Shown here piece by piece: positions 11,327 through 22,816 of a stretch of 64,000 nt of DNA (positions within the stretch are counted from its first letter, which is position 1; each line of letters begins with the position of its first letter). The translations under genes were made by a program, and so were the position numbers. Location of the stretch: contig NC_133655.1 of assembly GCF_009905375.1 (NCBI RefSeq), positions 165,500,967 through 165,564,966 on the forward strand. The letters are read 5' to 3'. Under the pieces are notes generated by a model, which did not search any database, was not told the DNA's origin, and worked only from the letters and a program-made list of their open reading frames with translations. Origin of the DNA: Apium graveolens (taxonomy: Eukaryota > Streptophyta > Magnoliopsida > Apiales > Apiaceae).

Positions 11327-14300
11327 TGTAATAACCCTAATTTTAGGAAATTTTTGAAACCCTTATGAATAGTGATTTTGCAGATTATGCTAAATAAGAA
11401 AACTTTTCATGCCATACTATGTAGGGGTTCTCTTATTGATATTCTGAGAGGATCATAAAAGGAATATAATGTATTAAGAAAGGTTAAGGAAACCCAAGTA
11501 ATAAGATCCCGGGTATGATCCCTCAAACGAGAAACGAGAAACGAGAACGAAAGTTAAGCGAACCGTATAACAGATCAGCGGTCATTAGGCAAACAATTAG
11601 GAGTTAATCAAGGAGGTTAGGGATGATGAGGTCATCCAACCAATAAGAAGAGGGCAAGTGAGGGAGGATGACATCACAAGGTGACATAAGCATGACAAGT
11701 GGGAAGGATTGGTTGGTTGATTGTGAGCCACACATTTTTCACCATGGTAAAAATTTAATTTATTTCCAAGACAAAAGGAAGCAACCAACCAACAAATATC
11801 ATAACACAAATACAAATTGAAAGTTGACTTTCCCATTTCAAGAAGAAAGCTCTCGGCTAAAACAAACCCAGACACTTCAAACTGCCATATCTCCTTCAAT
11901 ACTCACTCAAATGTTGTGTTCTATAGCTCGCTGGAAAGGTATTGAGATGGCCTACAACTCTTGTTCACAAGTCTCGTCCAAATAAGTAAGTTAAGACCCT
12001 CCTTTTTACAGTTCTTTCAATCGAACTTTTAGAAACTTTAAAGCCCAACTTTGTGTTCTTGATTTCTTTGGAAAGATCAAGCTTGTAGGAAGCTCCATAA
12101 GGCTTCCTAGTAACTTTCCACCCTCCAATAAAGGTATAAATCTTCACACCCTTTATTAATAAGTTTGAATGTTGAAGTTTGGAGATGGTTTGGATGGATG
12201 AGTAGTAATTTGAATGATAAGCGTGATTCGAGCTTAATTGTTAAGTAGTTTAGTTGAATTTGGAGATGTTATAATATATGATTGGATTGATATTCTTGAG
12301 CTTATTATGACTGAAATCAGTAGCATTGATGTGTATCTTGAGTTGTTGTTGATTGGTAGTTGGATTGATATGATTTGGAAAGGTAAAAATTTGGGAAATC
12401 GCGTAAACATAACCGTCGTAATGTCCGATATACTTTAGACTGTTTTTGCTCTTAACATCAGGACCCGAGAACTCCTTGTTAGTTTTGACCATTGCCATGA
12501 TTAGATAGTTCATGTTACGAGCTTCATTTTGATATGTAGTTCGTTTGATTCCGATGTACGGTTTAGGAGAAACGACCGTTTTAAGTAACGGCGTTTCGCG
12601 AACGAACCATCACCCCTCGCCTTACTTTGAAACCTTGGTTAAGGACTTTAAATGACTAATTGGGATACGAAGCAATTATGTTAAGTGGATCAGGCAGTTG
12701 GTAAGGTACTCGCGAAAGAATCGCCTTAAAACTGTTAATGGTTAATTTATTTAAAAATGGTGGAGCCGAGGGTACTCGAACGACTTAGGTGATTCGTTAA
12801 GCGTAGGAGTGACCATAAGCGAACGTTAGGGTTCAATTGGTTAAAGTCTAGTTTCTTAAGCGACCGGGGTTTAATTCCAACTTATGTTGTTGTTCATAGG
12901 TTATCGGACCCACTCTAAGCTTAAGTCTATCTGGGAGCACTCAGGCAAGTTTTACCCGTTATACTGTTGTTGTGATGTATATGTGTATATGCATTATCTT
13001 GTGATAAATGCATGATTGTTATTAGCAAATTCTTGTGATATATTGGAGCATGTGATATGGTATATATGCATGTCTATTTCGTAATCTTGATATATATCTG
13101 TTGGTTCAAATGCTTATTAGTTGCATAATACCTATGCTAGAGATAAGCGGTAATTTGCATATACCCTTAGAAAAGGGGACCCCAAGGTGAACATATTTCT
13201 AAACCGGGAGTCGATGTTCCCGAGTATATTATATATATATATTTATATATATATGGATATAGTTTTCAAAACTATTGATCGAACAAGGTTTATTCGATAA
13301 GTTTATTTTATTTAATGAATATTATTTGAATATTCATTCAAGGACTTATGACTCTGTTTATTCTATTTAATGATTATTAATTGGATATTCATTTGAGGAT
13401 GTATGACTCCGTTTATTTTATTTAATGAATATTATTTATAATATTCATTCGAGGTATTATGACTCCGCTTATTATTTAATAATATTCTTTATTTTATTAA
13501 AGAATAATGTTTCGATAATCAAACTTATTTTCGATTATTCAAATAAAGATTATACTTTCGTATAAGTATATCTTTGGTTATTTAATATCCATTTCAAGTA
13601 TGAGTTTTAAAACTTCTACTTCAATTATTTTTATAAAGATTATTCTTTATGGGAATATTATTTAAATAATAATATTCAGATATTTTCTAAATATACTGGG
13701 ACTGATTTATTTTAATAAATCAGCAGTACTCCAAACATTCTTACAAATGTTTTCGAGTCTTCAAAATGATTTTTAAAGTAAGAGTGGACCCCAAAACTCA
13801 TTTTTATATTTAAGATCTTCCTTTCAAAGGGGATTTAAATACTCTCTCAAAACCTGGGGGATCTAGCTCTGTGGTGTATTTTACATTTGCAACGTGGTTG
13901 CTGTTTTGGGAAAACAATTTGATTACTTGCCCAACGTTCGGGAAGTAAGTCCATCTAATTGAGTCGGCATAAGCGACAGGCCGGGGTACGGTCTATCAAA
14001 GTGTAAGTGGCTGGGTGGCAGTCCATCAACGCGAAAGAGGCCGGGTGGCGGTCCAGCACAAGGTCCTTATGTGGCCAGGATGATGACCGGTGGGGGATTC
14101 ATCCATCTACTAGTAGAAAAGGTTACTTAATGGGTATCTTTGCCTGATGAGCAAGATATCGGGTTTATGCCAAAATTCTTTTCTTTCCAAATTCATTGGA
14201 TATTACAATTCTGTTCATATTTTACACGACATAGATTTTCAGGAAATGTATGATATATATATATGGATATATATATCAAGACTTAATGAAGTATCTCGTA

Positions 14301-15222
14301 ACTTCATTATGTATAATGATATTTCAAAGATTGAATCTATTCAAGTCTTATCTTGTAGTCTCATCTGGGTGATGAACTTTGAAACTGATTATAACTTGAA
14401 CGGTGGTAGTTAAACTACTATTCGGATATAAGTATATTGGAGTATCTTGTAACTTCATCTTTTAAACTTATATCTAGTAAATGATTATCTTATGCATGAC
14501 AAAGATTTTCAAAAAAACGTTGAGACAATGTTAGATATATGAGATCACCTTGCAACGATATTTTTATACAGTTATAAACCGAAACTCTGTGTATATTATG
14601 CATGGAAGAGGACTTCCAAGATTTTGAAAAGTATATATACATATATACTGAATATTTTGCGACTTGGTCGCGTTAAGATATCAACTTGGTTCATTTCTTC
14701 TTGACCAAGACTTTCATGAGTACTATGAGAATGCTCATATATTGTAAATCACTATACATATTATTTTGGTGGGCTTGTTGCTCACCCTTGCTTTCTTCTT
14801 TCATCACACAACATCAGATAGATAAGATGAACAGGACCAAGCTCCCAATTTGCGAGCGGATAGGAAACGTTCCGCAGTTTCCTATAGGCGTTGATGTCGC
14901 TGTAGCTGAGGTAGGAACTACCAATATGCTAGGCTTTCAACTTTTGATGTACCAGATTATGTATATTTATAAATTGTAATAATGGCAAAGAAATGTAAAT
15001 TTATTCAGAAACCTTTTTAAGGTGTATTGGCATATAATTGTGGAGTAAAACGACTTGTGATTATTTTTGGATATTCATCTCTGAGACTATAACTTGTGGT
15101 GTGTGTGTTTATTGTGGGGTCACAGTACAGAGTAGTTGATTGTTTATTAAGATTGGGTGTTATTAAGGGAAATGGAACTCGTGACAACCCAGATCCCCGA
15201 CCCCAGATTTGGGGGTGTTACA
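11327..15222 (+). repeat. 3' LTR of the Tekay-like element
   Basis: Same ends as the 5' LTR. It lacks about 165 bp after the shared CTGAGA (near 11450) and has about 480 bp at about 12436-12925 that the 5' LTR lacks. Both differences are bounded by very short shared sequences, so they look like deletions by microhomology, one in each LTR. Confidence 0.92.
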
Positions 15223-15227
15223 AATAT
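15223..15227. repeat. Target-site duplication AATAT, right copy
   Basis: Matches 2155-2159 and abuts the 3' LTR end. Confidence 0.9.
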
Positions 15228-15681
15228 CCAGCTGCTATTGAAGAATCTAATAATGGTAAAGAAACTCATGTATATACCGGTATATTAGATCTTGAGAATG
15301 ATCTTTTCTTTCCTGAAGATATGCCTATGCATGTTCGACAACAGAAAATGACAGAGTAGATGCTAAGAAGAAGCAGGATTATTCTGATAATCTGTGGAAT
15401 GCTTATTGGAAAGGTTCTACTTATCCTATTTCGAGCACACGTGCAGTTGAACATCTGGAAACATCATAACAAAATATTACAAATCCTGATGTGCTGAATC
15501 ATCTGAAGGCATCTACTTTGGTTTTCAGATCCTTACACACAGCTCATAAAGCAACAACTACTCAAATCAATCAGATTAAAGAATCATTGATTGCTTCAAA
15601 GCTGACTACTCATCAGGAAATTCAAAAACAAATTTCACCAATAGTTTCCAGACAATCTGCAATTGAAGCCAGTCAAACTGG

Positions 15682-15686
15682 ATTGG
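15682..15686. repeat. Target-site duplication ATTGG, left copy (Athila-like element)
   Basis: Matches ATTGG at 26649-26653. Removing the element and one copy restores the ORF3 reading frame across the site. Confidence 0.92.
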
Positions 15687-17122
15687 TGATAAGTGGCATT
15701 TTATACCACTTAGAACGTCTTATAATGGCTTGAATTGATGTCTTGAAATCAAGTATTTTGTGTATTTGATGCATTTTTCTAGTGTTTGTGTATTTCAGGG
15801 TATAACTTGTGTAATTAGGGAGATTCATCATAATAAGCCTAGGGGAGTACTTGGAATCAGTTGCGGGGAGTTATGCGAAGAATTCAGCAAATTCAGAAGC
15901 AGAAAATGGGATTTTCCAGAAGCTGTGTAAGCGCCCGCCTGGGATATGCATGCGACCGCCTGGAGATGCAGGCGCCCGCGTGGGAATTGAGGCGGCCGCC
16001 TGGGGTCGTAAATTTAGAATCTTGATTTTCTAATTTAACTTTTATTGGGCTTCTGAGACTGCTGTTTCTTGAGACTCTTTTATAAACCTACTTGAGAGAC
16101 GTTTCACAATAACAAGCAACAAGCAAGGAGCAAGGAGAGAAGATTAAGAAGACCGTTTTAGCACATAACAACGAAGAAGAGGAAGCATACGTTATCTTGT
16201 GATTCTTTTTATTCGTTGTAACAGTGGATTCTAGTTTTCTTTACTTTGAACCTTAATACTCTTGTGACGTACTCTGATTTTATTTAGTATTTTTATTATT
16301 TTATATTCTTGTGTTATTATCATGTTTTCATATGAACCCATGGTGACGATGAGTTCTATCATGGGCTAATCGTGATCATGGGGTCGTAGCGGATTTACTA
16401 TGGATTTCCTTAGTTAATTGTTTAATACCTTGGTATGTGATGATTGTATGATATCTAGCATAGGTTGTACGTATTCGTCTTATGTGCATCACGAACATAT
16501 AAGATAGCCTGTTAATCTCTTGTGAAGTGACAGTGAATCTTGAGATTTAGAACTTGCCATGCTAGCATAGGTTCATGTATTGTATGCATGATTAGTGGGT
16601 AACACTAACCGTTTTACTTGCCCTGTGTAATCATAATGAATAACTTGCGCTTAAATCATTATGTTGTCAAATTCTGTAGACATATAGGGTCTCAATATAA
16701 TTGATGCTTATTTAACTTCTATCTTAATTGTAGATGCTTGGTAGAATGCTAATTGTGCAATGAAAGTTGGCTTTTATCAGTTTCGTGTTGTTCGATTAAT
16801 ATCATCATCGTTACATGCTAAGGGTAATAACAATAACTATTGAATAAAGTAGTAGTGAAGTTATGATCTCATGTGTGTATAATATTGTTAATTCAAGTAT
16901 TAATTTAAGTGTTTAATTCTCGTAGTTAATAGTAGTTAATAATTAGTTAATCAACCTTAAATGTTATTGTCTTGACATTGAGAAGTAATCATACATTGGT
17001 GAGTAAAAGTTAATTGAACATAATTAGTTAGAGTCTCTGTGGGAACGAACTAGAAATCATTCTATACTACTTGCAAATGCGTATACTTGCATGAATTATT
17101 AGTGCATGCTTTGTGCCTAACA
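15687..17122 (+). repeat. 5' LTR of the Athila-like element
   Basis: Starts TGATAAGTGG and ends GCCTAACA. A TATA-like sequence (TATAAACC) lies at about 16081, followed by CA- and AG-rich sequence likely near the transcription start. A GC-rich block with GCGCCCGCCTGG and GGCGGCCGCCTGG repeats lies at about 15931-16007. Confidence 0.93.
15931..16007 (+). repeat. GC-rich short repeat block in the Athila-like 5' LTR
   Basis: Four units of a G-C-(C/G)-(A/C)-CCGC-(C/G)-TGG type at roughly 20-bp spacing. The 3' LTR has the equivalent block at about 25456-25531, and a related block lies just after pol (22473-22545). Confidence 0.75.
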
Positions 17123-17128
17123 AGTTTT

Positions 17129-17146
17129 TGGCGCCGCTGCCGGGGA
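17129..17146 (+). promoter_or_regulatory. Primer-binding site of the Athila-like element
   Basis: TGGCGCCGCTGCCGGGGA, six bases after the 5' LTR. Athila-type sites of this sequence are usually assigned to tRNA-Asp; one position differs from the common TGGCGCCGTTGCCGGGGA form. Confidence 0.85.
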
Positions 17147-17261
17147 TTCGGTGTTAATTTGTTTAGTTTATGTACTTGCCATCAGTGGTCATTAGGACTC
17201 ATTGATTAAGAGTTGTTACTTATTGTTTCCGGTTGTGTTTCAGGTACTCTAGCGAGCGTTT

Positions 17262-18715
17262 ATGCAAACACGTTCTCGCACTCACAAGAGGACTCTAGAT
17301 ACGGCTGAGGAGACAGATTCACTTCTTGACATTCCGGAGAAGTTAGATTTTGAAGATTCGGATAAAGAGAGTGAAAAGAAAGAACCGGTAATCATGGGTG
17401 ATCGTATAGTTCCAGCAGATCCAGCTCTTATGGACTTTTCTCGGCCTAAAATTGATGACATTTAGTCAAGCATCATTCATCCAGCTATTCAGGCTAATAC
17501 TTTCGAAATCAAGTCGGGCACTATTCAGATGGTGTAGAATTTTGTTTCTTTCGGAGGTGCTGCGACTGAAGATCCCAACATGCATATCAGGAATTTTGTC
17601 GAGATCTGCAGTACTTTCAAATATAATGGTGTTACTGATGAGGCTATCAAGCTGAGAATTTTCCTATTCTCTCTGAGGGATAAAACTAAGGACTGGTTAC
17701 ATTCTTTACCAACTGGGTCCATCACTACTTGGGAAGATCTTGTGCAAAAGTTTTTGGTGAAGTTCTATCCAATGGCCAAGACTCAGTTTACGCAGCAACC
17801 AACTGAATCTATGTGCAAAGCTTGGGAGCGCTATAAGGAGATGTTGAGAAAGTGTCCACATCATGGTATGCCTGACTGGATGGTGATCACTGGCTTCTAC
17901 AATGGTTTGGGGGCCCAATCTCGGCCCATGCTTGATGCAGCTTCTGGAGGCGCTTTATGGGCCAAAAGTTATACTGAGGCCTATAATCTCATTGAAACTA
18001 TGGATTTAAACGAGTATCAAAACCCAACTCAAAGGATGATGCCTGGGAAGGTAGCAGGTATTCTGGAAGTTGATGCAGCTAGAGCTATTGCAACGCAGCT
18101 CCAAGCGCTGTCTATGAAGGTCGATTCTCTAGCCAACTATGAAGTCAATCAAATAGCTATTGTCTGTGAGCTTTGTTCAGGCTCTCATGCTACAGATTAA
18201 TGTTCTTTTTTTAATAAATCTGTTTAGTATGTGAACAATTATCAGCGACCGCAGCAGCCTGTGCCAGCTACTTATCATCCTAACAACAGAAATCGAGCAA
18301 CAATCAGAAAGCTGTTCAGCAACCATATCAGCAAGCTGTAAGTAAACAGTTTAATCCACCTGGATTCCAGCAACCTCAGCAATATGCTTAAAGGCAATCA
18401 TATCCTCAACAATGAGGTGCTGCTCCACCTTCTAGTGCTGATTTTGAGGAGCTAAAGCTGTTGTGCAAAAGTCAGGTTATTTCTATAAAGACCTTGGAGA
18501 ATCAAATCGGTCAAATAGCCAATGCCTTGCTCAAACATCAATCTGGCACACTTCCCAGCGATACTGAAGTGCCAGGCATGAAGGAAGCTAAGGAGCAAGT
18601 CAAACCTGTTACCTTAAGGTCTGGAAAAGTTGCTGAAGCTGAAAAAGCAAAAGATGGAGAAGCTGAAGTTGTAGATGAAGAAGAAAAGCAAAAGGAGAAA
18701 GAGCGGGAATGAAGG
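17262..18715 (+). pseudogene. gag of the Athila-like element (stops and a frameshift)
   Basis: Starts at ATG 17262 with the Athila-type Met-Gln-Thr-Arg-Ser-Arg. Stops at 17463-17465 and near 17536 break the N-terminal part. The longest open part (17580-18200) is the capsid-like retrotransposon gag domain, with Asp-Pro-Asn-x-His-Ile-x-Asn-Phe, Arg-Ile-Phe-Leu-Phe-Ser-Leu-Arg-Asp-Lys-(Thr/Ala)-x-Asp-Trp-Leu and Lys-Phe-Tyr-Pro segments. A Gln/Pro-rich region (18240-18420) and a Lys/Glu-rich tail (18560-18710) follow. The Cys-Glu-Leu-Cys-x-Gly-x-His segment near 18165 may be the rest of a zinc knuckle. The protein would form the particle core. Confidence 0.88.
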
Positions 18716-19351
18716 AAGACTACTATTGAACACACTCTGCCTGGGGGTAATATAGGGGAGAAACAGCTCTATCCTCCACCACCTTTTCCTAAGAGATTAC
18801 AAAAACAAAAGTTGGATAAGCAGTTTGGTAAGTTTCTGGAGGTGTTCAAGAAACTTCACATCAACATACCTTTCACTGAGGCTCTGGAGTAAATGCCTAG
18901 TTATGCGAAATTCATGAAAGGTATTCTTTTAAGGAAGGTAAAACTGGATGATCTTGATACTGTTGCTCTAACGGAAGAATGCAGTGATGTGCTACAATAA
19001 AAATTACCTCCAAAGCTTAAGGATCCAGGTAGCTTCACCATTCCTTGCACCATTGGTAAATTGTCATTCGACAAGTGCCTTTGCGATTTGGGAGCAAGCA
19101 TCAATCTAATGCCGTTGTCTATCTTCAAAAAGCTGAATTTTCCTGATCCAAAGCCCACCTACATGTCTCTACAACTGGCTGATCATTCTATTACATACCC
19201 ACGGGGCATCGTGGAGGACGTGTTAGTAAAGGTGGATAAGCTCATCTTTCCTGCAGACTTTGTCATTCTGGATTTCGAGGAAGATAAAAAGATTCCCATA
19301 ATCTTGGGAAGACCTTTCTTGGCTACAGGCCGTACCTTGATAGATGTGTAA
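18716..19351 (+). pseudogene. gag end and aspartic protease of the Athila-like element
   Basis: Continues gag after TGA 18709-18711 region. The protease signature is Cys-Asp-Leu-Gly-Ala-Ser-Ile-Asn (about 19082-19105), followed by an Ile-Leu-Gly-Arg-Pro-Phe-Leu-Ala-Thr flap-end segment (about 19300-19330). Stops occur near 18889, 18998 and 19349. Each is one base from a plausible Gln, Lys or Arg codon. The retropepsin would cleave the polyprotein. Confidence 0.85.
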
Positions 19352-20577
19352 AAAGGCGAACTTACTATGCGGGTGCAAGATCAGGATGTAACATTCAATG
19401 TATTCAATGCGATGAAATTCCCTACAGAAGATGAGGAGTGCTTCAAGGTGGATTTGATTGATTCTACGGTAACTTCAGAACTTAATCATGTGCTAAGGTC
19501 TAATGCCTTAGAAAAAGCCTTATTGGGGGAATTTGACAATGAAGATGAGGAAGGCAATGAGCAACTACAATATCTAAATGCTTCTCCTTGGAAGCGAAAG
19601 CAAGACATGCCATTTGAATCTCTTGGTATTACTGATCTCAAGAATGCTGATGGAAAGCTCAAACTATCTATTGAGAAAGCACCTACTTTGGAGCTTAAAC
19701 CACTGCTTGAACACTTGAGGTATGCTTTTTTAGGTGATGCATCAACTTTGCCTGTTATTATTGCATCTGACCTTTTAGGTAGTGATGAGGACAAGCTCTT
19801 GAGGATCTTGAGAGAATTCAAATCGGCTATCGGATGGACTATAGCAGATATAAAAGGGATCAGCCCTTCGTACTGTATGCATAAAATTCTGCTAGAGGAA
19901 GGTAGCAAGCCGACTGTTGAGCAACAGCGAAGACTTAATCTTATCATGAAAGAAGTGGTGAAGAAGGAAATTCTAAAGTGGCTGGATGAAGGATTCATAT
20001 ATCCTATTTATGACAGTTCTTGGGTGAACCCCGTGCAATGTGTACCTAAGAAAGGAGGTATTATTATGGCTTATGTGGTGCACCTGACACTTTTCAGAGA
20101 TGCATGATGGTTATATTCTCTGATATGATTGGAAATAATGTCGAAGTATTCATGGACTACTTCTCCGTCTTTGGACATTCATTTGATGAATGTTTGAATA
20201 ATCTCCGTTCGGTGCTCAAAAGGTGTGTGGAAACTAATTTGGTGCTCAATTGGGAAAAATGTCACTTCATGGTACAACATGGCATCATTCTTGGGCATAA
20301 GGTCTTTAGCAAAGGCCTTGAGGTGGATAAAGTCAAGGTGGGGGTCATTGAAAATCTTTCGCCACCTATTTCTGTTAAAGGAATCCGTAGTTTTCTTGGT
20401 CATGCAGGTTTTTATCGGCGTTTTATCAAGGACTTCTCTAAGTTATCTAAGCCGTTGTACAACTTGCTCGAGATAGATGTGCCTTTCAAATTTGATGATG
20501 AATGTTTGGCAGCATTCAAGACTCTCAAGAAGAGTTTAATAACTGTACCAGTTATTACGGCACCTGATTGGAGAGAA
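19352..20577 (+). pseudogene. Reverse transcriptase of the Athila-like element, core deleted
   Basis: The N-terminal RT part is open from 19367 to about 20060 (Trp-Thr-Ile-Ala-Asp-Ile-Lys-Gly-Ile, Pro-Ser-Tyr-Cys-Met-His, Trp-Val-Asn-Pro-Val-Gln-Cys-Val-Pro-Lys-Lys-Gly-Gly). The frame then jumps to a Leu-Cys-Gly-Ala-Pro-Asp-Thr-Phe-Gln segment (about 20071). The palm segment that holds the first catalytic Asp is missing. The second catalytic site reads Phe-Met-Asp-Tyr (20148-20159) where the family has Asp-Asp. From 20104 the frame is again open through the RT thumb (Ser-Phe-Leu-Gly-His-Ala-Gly-Phe-Tyr-Arg-Arg-Phe). It cannot be active. Confidence 0.9.
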
Positions 20578-20940
20578 CCTTTTGAGATGATGTGTGATGC
20601 AAGTGATTATGCAGTAGGAGCAGTTCTTGGGCAGCGTAAGGATAATATCTTTCATGTGGTCTACTATGCTAGTAAGATGCTAAATGAAGCTTAAATGAAC
20701 TACACCACTACTGAGAAGGAGCGCTTGGCTATAGTTTTTGGTTTTGAAAAATTTCGATCTTATCTACTTGGGACAAAGGTGACAGTATTCACTGATCACG
20801 CTGCCATTCGCTATCTGGTCTCAAAGAAGGATTCGAAGCCTAGACTTATTCGTTGGGTGCTCTTGCTACAAGAATTTGAGTTAGAGATCAAGGATCGAAA
20901 AGGCACTGAAAATCAGGTAGCTGACTATCTCTCTAGATTG
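20578..20940 (+). pseudogene. RNase H of the Athila-like element
   Basis: Shows [30 protein letters not shown] and an [10 protein letters not shown] end, the usual Asp-Glu-Asp-Asp layout of the gypsy RNase H. A TAA at 20692-20694 replaces what is normally a Gln (CAA) before Asn-Tyr. Confidence 0.9.
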
Positions 20941-22314
20941 GAGAATTCTGATTCTACTTCACAAGATAAGACATTGATCAACGAATCTTTTCCGGATGAG
21001 CAGTTGTTCGCAGTTCAAGAGGAAGAGCCATGGTTCGCAGACATTGTGAACTATCATTTCAGCAATATAATGCCTCCTAATATGAATGCGGCTCAAAAGA
21101 AGAAGTTTCTGCATGAGGTGAAGTGGTACATGTGGGATGAACCATATTTGTTTAGACAAGGAGCTGACCAGATCATCAGGAGATGTATCCCATTCTGTGA
21201 GACGGAGGGGATATTATGAGACTGTCATTCCACAGTTTATGGTGGATATTATGGTGGTGAAAAGACAGAAGCTCGTATTCTTCAAGTAGGTTTTTTCTGG
21301 CCTACGTTGTTTAAGGATGCACATCAGTTCGTTTTAAGGTGTGATCGTTGCCAAAGAGTTGGGAATCTTACTAGAAAGGATGAGATGCCTTTAAATGTGA
21401 TGCTTGAAGTTGAGGTCTTCCATGTTTGGGGAATCAATTTCATGGGACCATTTATCTCATCCTGCAATAATCAGTACATCTTGCTGGTAGTCGATTATGT
21501 CTCAAAATGGGTAGAAGTCAAGGCTCTACCGATGAATGATGCAAAGGTATTGTTGAGTTTTGTTCATAAGCAGATATTCAAAAGGTTTGGAATGCCACAA
21601 GTTATCATAAGTGATGAGGGGTCGCATTTCTACAATCGTAAGTTCACTTCTATGATGCAGCGCTACAATGTGAATCATCGTATTGCTACTTCCTCTCATC
21701 CGTAAACTAATGGTCAAGCTGAAGTGTCTAATAGAGAGATCAAGCGCATTCTAGATAAAGTTGTTTGTCCGTCAAGGAAAGATTGGTCTTTGAAGCTCGA
21801 TGAAGCTGTTTGGGCTTATAGAACAACATACAAGACTCTACTTGGGATGTCCCCGTTTCAACTTGTCTATGCTAAGGGATGTCATTTACCTGCGGAGCTT
21901 GAGCATAAGGCTTATTGGGCATTGAAGAAGTTAAACCTTGATCTAGATGCAGCTCGGAAGAAGCGAATGCTTCAGTTAAATGAACTTGATGAATTTTGAC
22001 TTCAAGCGTACGAGAACAACAAAATGTATAAGGAAAAAGTAAAAAGGTGGCACAACATGAAGCTATCTCCTAAGTCATTTATGCCGGGGCAACAAGTTCT
22101 TTTATTCAACTCTCATCTCCGACTTTTTCCTGGAAAGTTGAAATCAAGGTGGTCTGGACCATTTATCGTCAAAACTGTGTTTCCACATGGAGCGGTGGAG
22201 ATTTTTGAGAACGATCTGGGCCAAGCATTCAAAGTAAATGGTCAGAGATTGAAGCACTATTATGGGGATACGGCAAACTGGGAAGTGGTTAGTGCCATTT
22301 TATTGTCAACTTGA
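20941..22314 (+). pseudogene. Integrase of the Athila-like element
   Basis: The N-terminal zinc finger is present with Cys-Asp-Arg-Cys (about 21341-21352), but its second His appears as Tyr. In the core, the first catalytic Asp is Asn (Trp-Gly-Ile-Asn-Phe-Met-Gly-Pro-Phe, about 21427-21453). The second Asp is kept in Ile-Ile-Ser-Asp-Glu-Gly-Ser-His-Phe, and the Glu in Asn-Gly-Gln-Ala-Glu-Val-Ser-Asn. The C-terminus has the GPY/F-like Trp-Ser-Gly-Pro-Phe-Ile-Val (about 22153). Stops at about 21217, 21703 and 21997 each look like C-to-T changes from Arg or Gln codons conserved in Athila. It is a dead integrase. Confidence 0.9.
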
Positions 22315-22472
22315 TCGAACTACTCTACGTCAAACTAATGACATAAAAGAAGTGCTTCTTGGAAGGCAACCCAAGCTATGAGACCATAGGAACCCTTAGA
22401 ATTTAGTACTCTATCAAAAACCCAAAAAAAATCAGAAAAAACTGGCAGAATTTTTTTTTCCAGGAACCTTCT

Positions 22473-22545
22473 AGGCGCCCGCCTGCAGGTTCCAGGCGGC
22501 CGCCTGCTGGAAGGCGCCCGCCTGCTGGTTCCAGGGGACTGCCTG
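22473..22545 (+). repeat. GC-rich repeat block just after pol in the Athila-like element
   Basis: Units of GGCGCCCGCCTG, GGCGGCCGCCTG and GGCGCCCGCCTG separated by CAGGTTCCA-like or TGGTTCCA-like spacers. The same core occurs in both LTRs of this element. Confidence 0.8.
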
Positions 22546-22816
22546 AGGACCTGGATTTTGAAAATTCGGTTTTCAGCCTTAAAAAACAAAAAAAAAAACA
22601 GAAAAATACAAAAACACAACACCACGGCATTACAAAGCCCATTACCCACGAATTCTTCCTACAAATTAGCCATTATCCCACTCCTAATCTAATTCTAACC
22701 CTAATCTTACCCTATATATACACACAACCTCTCCATATACACTCCCATATACTTTCAACTTACAAACCCTTTCCTACACACAAAACACAACTCTCAAACT
22801 CTTATTCTCAGTTTCA

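Larger units (their letters stand above)
2160..15222 (+). mobile_element. Tekay-like Ty3/gypsy retrotransposon, complete borders, decayed interior
   Basis: A 13.06 kb element with LTRs of 3577 bp and 3896 bp, TGTAATAACC at each LTR start and GGGGTGTTACA at each end, a primer-binding site at 5741, a polypurine tract at 11314 and TSD AATAT. Long LTRs starting TGTAATA with a TGGTATC-type PBS are typical of Tekay chromoviruses. The interior has gag, RT/RNase H and integrase fragments, all broken and in unusual order (an RT-end/RNase H block precedes the gag core). It is inserted in copia-A ORF3. It cannot make its own proteins. Confidence 0.9.
15223..15686 (+). pseudogene. Copia-A ORF3, middle piece
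   Basis: Continues the frame of 1740-2159 after the Tekay-like insertion. A frameshift near 15356 and an in-frame TAA near 15467 break it, but the combined peptide aligns in order with ORF3 of copia-D and copia-C: a Pro-rich acidic segment, a Trp-x(2)-Tyr-Trp-type segment, a Val-Glu-His-Leu segment, a Leu-x-Thr-Ala-His-Lys segment and a coiled-coil stretch with Glu, Gln and Ile heptads. It is then cut by the Athila-like insertion at 15687. Function unknown. Confidence 0.65.

Noticed and set aside
19486..19998. A 170-codon minus-strand frame inside Athila pol
   Set aside because: It is the complement of a well-supported protease/RT frame and has no features of its own.
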